From: Atrina japonica
Taxonomy: Eukaryota; Mollusca; Bivalvia; Pterioida; Pinnidae
Assembly (NCBI GenBank): GCA_030159075.1
Contig: BROG01000245.1
Span: 586,501-650,500, forward strand
Length of the DNA: 64,000 nt
Direction: 5' to 3'
The notes below the pieces were generated by a model, which was not told the DNA's origin, made no database searches, and saw nothing but the letters and a program-made list of their open reading frames with translations. A program made the position numbers and the translations under genes. Position 1 is the first letter of the stretch. Each line of letters starts with the position of its first letter. Of this stretch, positions 29,401 to 41,400 are shown one piece after another.

Positions 29401-32400
29401 TGGACCATTCAAGCCCCCATTAAATGACCTATTTTGTTACAAACCCACTGTGTGCCAGTAATATTAACTTATCCAACTCAAATAAATTTTTGTTTACAGA
29501 AACCAGAAGATATTCCTCCAAAAGTTCTGCCAAGGACTAACAGGATATCCACTCCTATACAGAAATTTCCAGACTTTGTAATTCCAGCCAGACCAGAAGT
29601 CAGTCCAGATCAGTCAGTTGCTCAGAGTGACACAGATAAGGTCATGACCAGGGATAAAGATCAAATCACAACCAGTGACTTAGACAAAGCTAAGACTGAA
29701 ACAGAAGTCGTCACAAGACCGTTAGAGGAGACTGATGTAGGAGGAGCTACTTCAAATGTCATCACAAACTCTGAAAGCTCTGACACAAGGTAGATGTGAT
29801 TTGTTTGTGTTTTATGCCACACTGAATGATTTTTCTTTAATATGGTGGAGGAGAGAACCTGGTTACAATGTACCCTGGGAATCAACCAACAGTCTTCCAC
29901 TGGTAAATTGACAAACTTTCTCACAAAATCAGCTTAGGTTCCAGTGTGGCCAGAGTATTGCACCTGATGAGAGATTTCATACTGTAAAGTGCAATACTCT
30001 GGCTACATGACCATGGTGGCCCCGGTAGATTTGAAAATAAACTTTTTATTTTACAGAAACAAATGAGGGGAAAATAATTTTTTTTTTATAATTCATAGTA
30101 CAGTAAAACTTGCTTTAATGACCACCTGTGTATAAAGACCACCTGGTCACAAAGACTGTTATTTACTGTCCCCAGTAGTACCATTTGTGTACAAATCAAC
30201 CTCTATATATAGACCACCTCCCTATAAATGCCCCTGAGGGGGTCTTTATATGCAAGTTTCACTGTATTTGGCTTATGATGCAAATAAGTTACAGTGAAAT
30301 TTAGAAAGCTGAAAAATAATCTTTTACACAAAATCTACTTGATTATATTTACATTGGCACCTGTCCTGAAAGACCACCCAATCTGCCACTAAAATGTGAT
30401 CTCTCAAGACAGGTGATCTTTCAAAAGAAGTTTTATTAAAAGGATTTTTTAACCAAGTAGTATTCAGAATGTGGTCTCCAATGACAGGTGGTCTCAAATG
30501 ACAGGTGGTCTTTCAAGACAGGTTCCATTGTAAACACCCAGGTATGTGTTGTGGCCTTTGATTATTCACTTGATGAACAATGTTTTTATGATGTTGAGCA
30601 TGAAATCAATGATCATATAGCGTTCATGTAAAAATTCAGACTCCCCAACATCTCTACCATTTTGAATTCTTTGCCATTCACATCACACATTTACAGTTTG
30701 ATGGTGTTCTTTATTACATGTATTTACCCACCCTCCCATATTTACTAGTTAGTATAATTTTCTGATCAGTAGTGTAGGCTGTAAACATAAGTATAGATCC
30801 ACCTTGAACTGATTGATATCCTATACATATGATATCCTAGTGATATTTCTTACCTTTGTAGAAATGAATACATGTTTTACTTTCATAGAAATCAGACACT
30901 AAAACACACACACACATACACACGCACGCACACACACACACGCACAAACACATGTTCACAAACACACACACATATACACATGCATGCACACACACATACA
31001 CATGCATGCACATACACACACATACACATGCACACACACACACACACATAGCTTTTTCATGTTTTTCCCTAGAATTCATTGCAAATGACAATTTCCATGT
31101 TAAAGGGTGCCTTAGTTGGGAGACTGTTTCCCTGTAGGTAAGGTGTTCTACATCAGCCAATCAGAGCATTTCTAAATTGAGCATCAACAAACACAAATAA
31201 ACAAATTTATCATATTGGCAGGCGCTCAGGGTTGCTGAGATGAACATAGAAGATCTTAAGAACTACAGGATTTAAATGACACTTGCAGTAGCAAAAACAA
31301 TAAAACTGATAAAATTGTTTGAAGATTCACCCAGAGTGCAATATTCTTTGAAGATTCGTTTGGAATGCAATATTGTTTGAAGATTCACCTGGAGTGCAGT
31401 ATTGATTTGGTAAACTAAAACAGCTACAGTATACCATTGAGGGAGTTAGCCAGATTATGGTTCCCCTTGACCTGACCTATTTCCCAAGGCGATACCCCAG
31501 AAAATAGATCTGGTCTCGGGGAACCAGATTCTTGCAAACTCAATCTATGGTATACAAAGGTATACTTTAGCTGTATAATATACTTTATAATTTTTCTACT
31601 TGCTCAAAACCATTATGGCCATTTAGGCCATTTAACTCTTAAATTCATTTAAATTGATTTAGTGATAATGATGAAGATGAAGATGAAGAAATAACAGAAG
31701 CACTTCAAGAAAACTTTGGTAAAACATTAAGAAGAAACATTACGATTGATGAAGCCAGAAAAATCTTTGATGTTTTCCAAAAGACCAAGACCCTTGAAAG
31801 ACAGGAAAACAAAAAACCAAAACTGTTTATAACAGGTATGTTACTGATTATATCAGGTATGTTGAGTGATAGGTAAAACTGAAACTGATAATAACAGGTG
31901 AGAGATGAAACCCAAACTGATTATATCAGGTATGTTGAATGAGAGGTGAAACTGATTATAACAGGTATGTTGAGTGAGAGGTAAAACTGAAACTGATTAT
32001 AACAGGTATGTTGAGTGAGAGGTAAAACTGAAACTGATTATAACAGGTATGTTGAGTGAAACTGATTATAACAGGTATGTTACTGATTATATCAGGTATG
32101 TTGAGTGAGAGGTAAAATTAAAACTGATTATAACAGGTATGCTGAGTGAGAGGTAAAACCAAAACTGATTATATCAGGTATGTTGAGTGATAGGTAAAAC
32201 TGAAACTGATTATAACAGGTATGTTACCGATTATATCAGGTATGTTGAATGAGACGTAAAACTAAAACTGATTATAACAGGTATGTTGAGTGAGAGGTAA
32301 AACTGAAACTGATTATAACAGGTATGTTACTGATTATATCAGGTATGTTGAATGAGAGGCAAAGCCGAAAACCGAAAGTATACATTACAGATACAGTATT

Positions 32401-35400
32401 TGACCCAATAAAAAATTAAGGAATGGAAATGGCACTTATGGGGATCAGTTAAGAGTCAGATTTATGTAAAATATTTAATTATTCTTATCAGTCACAGTGG
32501 TAAGGTTGTTGTAGTAATTACCAAGTATGCCTATCAACATTCTTCTGTTACTTTGGGTGGGTGGGTGGGCTAGAGACACTTAAGATTTTCCTCGTTAACC
32601 TGCTAGAAAAGATTCTTGATTGTGTGTAAATAAGGCAAATAAATCTTAATTATAGGGGAGAAGCACTTATAGGTACCGTATTCGGCCGTGTATAATCCGC
32701 ATTTACGTATTATCCGCACCCCCCATTTCAGCATCAGATCTCGGAGAAAAAAGGACTTCGTGCGTATAATCCGCGTTGACTTTTTTCCAAAATAAAATCG
32801 TCGGCGAGATTGATTATTATTTGTGTATAAGTGCAGTATGACGATCGGAAATATTTTCAAAATTCGCAGATCGGTATTTGGAAGAAATAGATAAATATTT
32901 ATTATAGATATATATATTCGAGATATTAGATAAGGGATATGATAAGCAAATTAATGATTTGAAAATAAATAACAAAAGAAATATCAAAACATCAGTCGAA
33001 GTCTTTGTAAAATTACATTCCGTTAATTACAGCGCAATCATTTGCTTTTGCTGGCGTGGTAGCCTATATATTTACTTAATAGTATGTATTAGAACAACAT
33101 TTGAAATAGATATTATATTTGCGGAAATCGGCGACATAAAAGTTTGTAACAATTTTAATTAGCGGAGAGCACTTGTACATAAGCGATCTATATATCCAAA
33201 GTATACGTAATTATTGAAACAAAGGGATATATATACAGATCCAAGTATACTGTTTCTGTTACACGCATCATTGATTATGAATGGAGACATATACTACAAA
33301 CATTAATTACCTTGGTGTGGCATTGTGTTATTTTACACCTTTTATCATATTTTCAATTTAAAATTAACTCATCGTACTTACCTGTATAATTGGCATGTTC
33401 CATAACTTAGTACTACACTGTAGATGTACATGTACGGTAGTAAGAGAGTTACTTTTGTACGAAATGTGTAAAATAACATTCCTCCACAGAACAAAACACC
33501 CAGAAAACATTGTTTTATTTATTAATGTATAGTCATCGTCTCAAAACAAACAACGCAAAACTACATAATATGATATAAATGGGAAAATACGAAACTACAA
33601 GATACTACATATTTGCTCTTCCATTTAGCCCCCTCATTTACAGTTACAACATGGCTGTTCGCTTCGTCGTTCATCAGCGTGAAATAATTATTAGAATTCT
33701 TGTTGTTGAATTGTTTTATTTTTCAATAATAACAAAACTTCATGATGAAGATAAGCAACAGGTACTGTACTATTCTGTTTCCTCGCCAAACATCGCAACT
33801 AGGCTTGCCTTGCACAGACACTTGCGTTATGCAATCCACCGATCACAACACTCAATCAAGGGATTGCATTACACAAGTGCCTGTGTAGTCTACCCTATTT
33901 GTAAACTGAAACACACAAAAATAAAAGACAACAAGATTCATTTATTGATTTATTCACCGTCACTGTAGACATAAATGATGATATACATTGACTCGTACAT
34001 CGTTATTACGAAAAAACTTTGTCAGGCTTACCACCCACATCGAATCTCATGCAGTAGTTCCTGCGGAAAAAATGTCCTATGATTCTGTAGTACTGTATTA
34101 TCCGCACCCCCCTGCCTGAGACAAATTTTAGAGTGAAAAGAGTGCGGATTATACACGGCCGAATACGGTACATGGGTGCTAATTAGATAGAATACAATAT
34201 TTAATTGTAGTGTTTGTTTTAATGCCCTTACAGTGGTAAGTAGGAATGGGGGATGGTGGATGGGACTGGTTAAGTACATGTAGAAAATATGTATGTAAAA
34301 TTGATAATATACCTTAACTACATGGTATCTCATGATGTGTAAGTAAAACCAATACAACACCTGTATGTCAAACCAATATAATACCTGTATATGTTAAACC
34401 AATGCAACACCTGTATATGTTAAACCAATATAATACCTGTAGATGTTAAAGTAATATAATACCTGTATGTTAAACCAATATAATACCTGTATATGTTAAA
34501 CCAATATAACACCTGTATATGTTAAACTAATATAACACCTGTATATGTTAAATCAATAAAATACCAGTATATGTTAAACTAATATAATACTTGTATGTTA
34601 AACAAATGTAATACCTGTATATGTTAAGCTAATTTAATACCTGTATATGTTAAACCAATATAACCCATGTATATGTTAAACCAATGTAATACCTGTATAT
34701 TAAACCAATATAATACCTGTATATGTTAAACCAATGTAACACCTGTGTATGTTAAACTAATATAATACCTGTATATGTTAAACCAATATGACACATGTAT
34801 ATGTTTAACCAGTGTAACACCTGATTTTGTTAAACCAATATAGTACCTGTATATGTTGAACCAATATAATACCTGTATGTTAAACCAATATGATACCTGT
34901 ATATGTTAAACCAGTGTAACACCTGTATATGTTAAACCAATATATAATGCCTGTATATGTTGAACCAACATAATACCTGTATATAAAGTAAAGCAAATAT
35001 AAAACCTGCATATGTTAAACCAATGTGATACCTGTATATGATAAACTAATATTGTAACTAAACCAATGTTATAATTGTATATCATAAACCATTATCATAT
35101 GTCTGTACCAGATATGACTAAATTTGTATATGCTATACTGACATGCCCCCGTGCATTGAATATTCTCCAAATGCACCCCCATGCATTAATTATTCTTGTA
35201 ATGCACCCACTGTTTGGCACTTCTCTATTTATATTGTGTCAATAAAAAGAAAAAAGAATACGAGTGTTATTCGTTTCCTGTACAGTTCATCGCCTGCTTG
35301 TCTGGTGTCATCCCAAATCACGAAACTGAACATGGGTAATTCTTTGTCAGCTAGAACATTGGAATTAGAAAGTATGTTGTGACTGTTGTATCTTGTTATG

Positions 35401-38400
35401 TGTTATAATTTAGACACATGATGAACAATTATAATATGACCATTTCGATATCATACTCCTTCTCAGCCCTCTGTCCCGAAGACACTCAGGCTGATATGGG
35501 GAACGTCAGGCTGGGAAGGAGTATGATATCAAAATGATCATATAATAATCTCTATATATAATACCTGTATATGTTAAACTAATATTATACACGTACCTGT
35601 AAATTATAACTGTACAACTGAAAGCTCATAAAAGAATCTGGTATAATCTTCCAAATATAAAAATAAAAATATCAATTGAGGGTAAGATGGATAAAAAGAT
35701 TGGTACGTTTATAAAAATGTTCTTTTCATGAACCAGTTATCAGCATATTAAGCACATTTCAATAGACATGGTAGATATGAACATATTTCAGTAGACATGG
35801 TAGATATGAACATATTTCAGTAGACATGGTAGATATGAACATATTTCAGTAGACATGGTAGATATGAACATATTTCAGTAGACATGGTAGATATGAACAT
35901 ATTCAGCATAGATGTAATGTCTATCATTTACCAGGTGTTCATTCACTTGAGCAGTGTGTTCTTAGTGTGTCTTGGTATATTCTATATTTGTATTTCTTTT
36001 AGGCAGAGGGGAAGAGCCTGTATTATCAATTCCAGAGGTGAGTAGCATTAAAGAATTCCTAGCATTTTGTATGACTGAAGTCCATATGTCATATGGTATG
36101 TGAGTAGATTTTATACCATAGTCCATATGTCATATGGTATGTGAGTATATTTTATACCATAGTCCATATGTCATATGGTATGTGAGTATATTCTATACCA
36201 TAGTCCATATGTCATATGGTATGTGAGTATATTCTATACCATAGTCCATATGTCATATGGTATGTGAGTATATTTTATACCATAGTCCATATGTCATATG
36301 GTATGTGAGTAGATTTTATACCATAGTCCATATGTCATATGGTATGTGAGTATATTCTATACCATAGTCCATATGTCATATGGTATGTGAGTAGATTTTA
36401 TACCATAGTCCATATGTCATATGGTATGTGAGTATATTCTATACCATAGTCCATATGTCATATGGTATGTGAGTAGATTTTATACCATTCCTTTCATTAA
36501 GTGTACAGAGTCTGGCTGTACATATATTTTACACATGTGTTTAATATTTGACCATTCCTTTCCTGTGTTTGCCATAAAATGAAAATCAGTGTGGCAGAGC
36601 ATATCAGTGAATTTGTGTCTAACAATTGATTTACAGAATAATAAAGACCTGGATATTGTATTTACAATTGATTTACAGAATAATAAAGACCTGGATATTG
36701 TATTTACAATTGATTTACAGAATAATAAAGACCTGGATATTGTATTTACAATTGATTTACAGAATAATAAAGACCTGGATATTGTATTTACAATTGATTT
36801 ACAGAATAATAAAGACCTGGATATTGTATTTACAATTGATTTACAGAATAATAAAGACCTGGATTTACAATTGATTTACAGAATAATAAAGACCTGGATT
36901 TACAATTGATTTACAGAATAATAAAGACCTGGATATTGTATTTACAATTGATTTACAGAATAATAAAGACCTGGATTTACAATTGATTTACAGAATATTA
37001 AAGACCTGGGTATTGTATTTACAATTGATCAGCAACAGTAACAGAAACCGCCATTAACAATCAAGCAATTCATTTTTAAGCATGAGAAGGAAAATCTAAT
37101 TTTGGCGGGAAAATATTGTAGTAAGTCACACAATCACGTAAAAGAAGGCAACAGTGATCACTGTTATCATTTCATGTGTTATATCTCTAAAGTAATTCAA
37201 ATTATCTAACATTAAACCTAAAATATAACATTTCAGGAAACACCTGCCTTTAAGCCTAATCGCATCCTAGATATATTAGATAAACGTTCAGAGGAGCAGA
37301 CACAGGTAAACAGGAAAAAGTTTGAAGCTGCTGTGAAAAACTTAGATGATGAAAAACATGAAATGGAAACTGAGAACTATCGACGCAAGTTATGGACAAC
37401 TTGTTACAACCCAGGGAAGAGAAACATAGACAGTATGTACACTTTTATTGTACCCCAAGCAGGGGAATATATTAGAATCATGTCCATTTTCTTATTTTGA
37501 TTATGAATAAGGCCCTGTCACATTTGTATGCATTGGGGTTACAAACATCATTGCTACGGATTTTTTTGCTATCCTGTAGCAAAGTTGTCAGTCCGGTAGA
37601 AAAACCCATACTGCTGACATGCTTACACCCAACATAGAACAGTTGAAATGTACCAATAACAAACGTAATGCACGGCTACATGCCTATGAATGAGTGACAA
37701 ACAAAAAACGAACATTAATCGGCCAATCAGGACACACACAGGTTGCATCCCGGACAAACTGAACACCAAACGTACATCAACGTGCGCGTGCAGGAAACAA
37801 CAAACTATACAAATTCTATACAAAATTTCTCTTCAAAAGATAAAGACACAAAAGTCTGAAATTGAAGGTTTTTTTAAGAAGCTGGATCAAGTGTGATGAA
37901 GCCTGCCAAGAAAAGTTGCCATCTGAAAGATAAGGAGAAGGCCCTGATGCTAGAGTGGATAGAGGCCAATCCTTTAAAGTTCCATATACAGACTGGACAA
38001 CATATGCCCCCGTAGACCTACAGCATATAAACAAAGGAATTAAGAACAATGACAGGAGATGTACAGGACAAAACTGGCCTGCACAGGACAACTAATGAAC
38101 ATAAAACTGACATAAAACGAATATACTGACAAACAATCAACAATTCTTCAGTTATATGATAGCCCCAGTTACAATGTTCCCAGAAGAGACCACCGGCCGT
38201 CTGCAAGTAAACTGGCAAACTTTCTCACAAAATCATCCTAGGTTCCAGCAAGGCTTGAACCTGCACTGACCAGAAGTGAGAGACTTCATGGTTCAAAGCG
38301 TGAGGCTCTAACCACTGGGCCACGGAGGCACCCCCTGTCCATCTGTCCATTTGTCTGTCTGATGTAGATTAAAAATTGTCTTAGCAATTCCTCTTACACT

Positions 38401-41400
38401 GATGAAAGATTAAATTACCTAGATTTGTATGAAGGAAGGAATATTGGATCTAACTCACTGTCATTGGCTCTGGGACAGGGCTCATTTGGTTACATAATGG
38501 AAATGTTTTTATCTTTTAAAGTCATCTTCACTTTTAGTTTTGATAAATCAGTTTTTTTTTTTAGGAAAACTATATGCATGTTTATAAAGATCATGAGGCC
38601 CTCTTCCCAAAATGTGAATTTCATTACCCTGTGGAAAGATTCAGAATCTTGGGTGGGGCCCATTCAGTATAAAGTGTAATTATTTTTTATCTATAAAATA
38701 TTCTTGAATTTTAATCAATCTGAAGGAAAGCATGAAGTCTTGTATCAAAATAACGAGATTCATAATTTGAATCAGCCATTCTAGTTCTAGAGTGGGGCCA
38801 TTTTGGTTGTATATGGAAATGCATTTAATCTTCAAAAATCTTCATCTTTTCTTTTGATGAATCAGAAATTAAAACAATATACATTTCTATAAAGAGCATG
38901 AAACCATCGGAAAAAAATTGAAATTCATGACCCTTGGGTCAGGGGGTCAGAATCTAGGGCAGGGCACATTTGGTTTTATACTGGAAATGGATTTAGTATT
39001 TAAATATCTTTACTTCTGATGATTTGGAAGGAAAACTTGTTTACATGTTTATAAGGGTTAGAAAGTGGCAGAATTGTTTATATTTCATAAATTTATTAGG
39101 TCTTTGGAAAACATTTTTGTAGATTAACATAAAAACTCTTTTATGTAGATTAACCGATAAAAAACTCAATTTGTATACAAGGTACCACTGTTGACTGTTA
39201 GGACCCATGAGACTTTTGTTTGTAAAGCTGTTAATGATGAATACATACCAATAAATAAAGGTGTATAAACAAGCACACCACTATATAAAGCAACACCACT
39301 ATATAAAGGTGTATATATAAAGGTGTGTATAAAGGTGTATAAACAAGCAAACCAGCACACCACTATATAAAGCACACCACTATATAAGGTGTATAACACC
39401 AAGCACACCACCAATATATAAAATGTGTATAAACCAGACCACTATATAAAGGGTGTGTAAACAAGCAACCACTATATAATCGTGTGTAAACAAGCATAAA
39501 CAATGGTGTATAAACAAGCACACCAATATATAAAGGTGTATAAACCACTATATAAAGGTGTGTAAACACACCAATATATAAAGGTGTATAAATATAAACA
39601 AGCACACCACTATATATATAATGCACACCAATATATAAAGGTGTATATAAACTATATAAAGCAAGCACCACTATATAAAGGTGTGTATAAACAAGGTGTG
39701 TAAACAAGCACACCATATAATGGTGTGTAGACCACTATATAAAGGTGTATAAACAAGCACACCACTATATAAAGGTGTATATATATAAAGGTGTATAAAC
39801 AAGCACACCACTATATAAAGGTGTATAAACAAGCACACCACTATATAAAGGTGTATAAACAAGCACACCACTATATAAAGGTGTGTAAACAAGCACACCA
39901 CTATATAAAGGTGTGTAAACAAGCACACCACTATATAAACAAGCACACCAATATATAAAGGTGTATAAACAAGCACAAACAAGTAAACACACACTATATA
40001 AAGGTGTAAACAAGCACAACAAGTAAACACACCCTATATATATAAACAAGCACACCACTATATAAATGGTGCACACCACTATATAGGTGTAAACAAGCAG
40101 ACCACTATATAAAGGTGTATAAACAAGCACACCACTATATAAAGGTGTATATATATAAAGGTGTATAAACCAGCACACCACTATATAAAGGTGTATAAAC
40201 AAGCACACCAATATATAAATGTGTATAAAGGTGTGTAAACAAGCACACCACTATATAAAGGTGTGTAAACAGCACCACTATATAAAGGTGTGTAAACAAG
40301 CACACCACTATATAAAGGTGTGTAAACAAGCACACCACTATATAAAGGTGTGTAAACAAGCAGACCACTATATAAAGGTGTGTAAACAAGCACACCACTA
40401 TATAAAGGTGTGTAAACAAGACAAGCACACCACTATATATATAAAGGTGTGTGCACACCAATATATAGGTGTGTAAACAAGCAAACAAGCAAGCACAGCA
40501 CTATATAAATAAAGGTGTATAAACAAGCACACCAATATATAAAGGTGTATAAACAAGCATACCAGAAAACAACAATAAATAAACAAGAAGATTTATATTT
40601 AATGAAATTTTGTTTAATTCAGCAGGTTTTGATTTCAAGAAGAAACAAATAGAGAATATATCAAGTGAGATTTCACAAGGCAGACCAAAGGTAATTAGCA
40701 TTCAGTTTCACCTATGTCTAAAATTTATCAAATGGTAATCATATTTCAATTGAACAGGGCACAGCTATGAGGTCAAACACGTGTGACCCCTAGCAGGGTT
40801 TCATTAGATCTCCTACCTGACATATCAGAAAATGTTAGTGATGAGAGATTGGTTTTCAATTAGATTGGCACTGTGCTTTTGTAAACTTGTTATATGTAGT
40901 GAGGTATTTGATTCTTTATGGACTAGAGGTACCTGCTAAGAGCCCTACAATCTATTATATACCAATTCATAAATACAGAAACAAATACAATGGTCAGATA
41001 TTCATGATTTTAACTGATTATATTTTTAACAGTTACATAGATCTAATTCTGATGAGGCAGACATAAGGAGAGCACAGAGGGTGCAGTTAGCAGCTCGTAA
41101 ATTGGCCAGGAATGTAGAACAGCAAAGAGTAAATGTGGCTCAGGAATTAAAACTACAATTGGAGGAGGCTGAGGTCAAGTTGATGGAAGTCGAGGAGAGA
41201 GGAGTAGAGGTAGAGAGGGCTCTAGAGGATGAATCAGGTAGGGTTCTTTAAATCTTTTTTGAATATTTGGTCAAATTTGTTTAATTTAGTAGTACATTGA
41301 TACTATTTTATTTCTTCAGAAATTCTTGCAATTTCATTGTGCATTATTTAAAGTATTCAATATATTTGTATATTAGTATTTAAAAAAAAATATGCACAAA

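Noticed and set aside
33579..33968. 129-codon frame inside the 1.5 kb TIR element as a transposase
   Set aside because: No DDE or DNA-binding motif; composition looks random.
39235..40565. Repeated TATATAAA as promoters
   Set aside because: Part of a minisatellite unit in an intron; no initiator, downstream gene or other promoter evidence.
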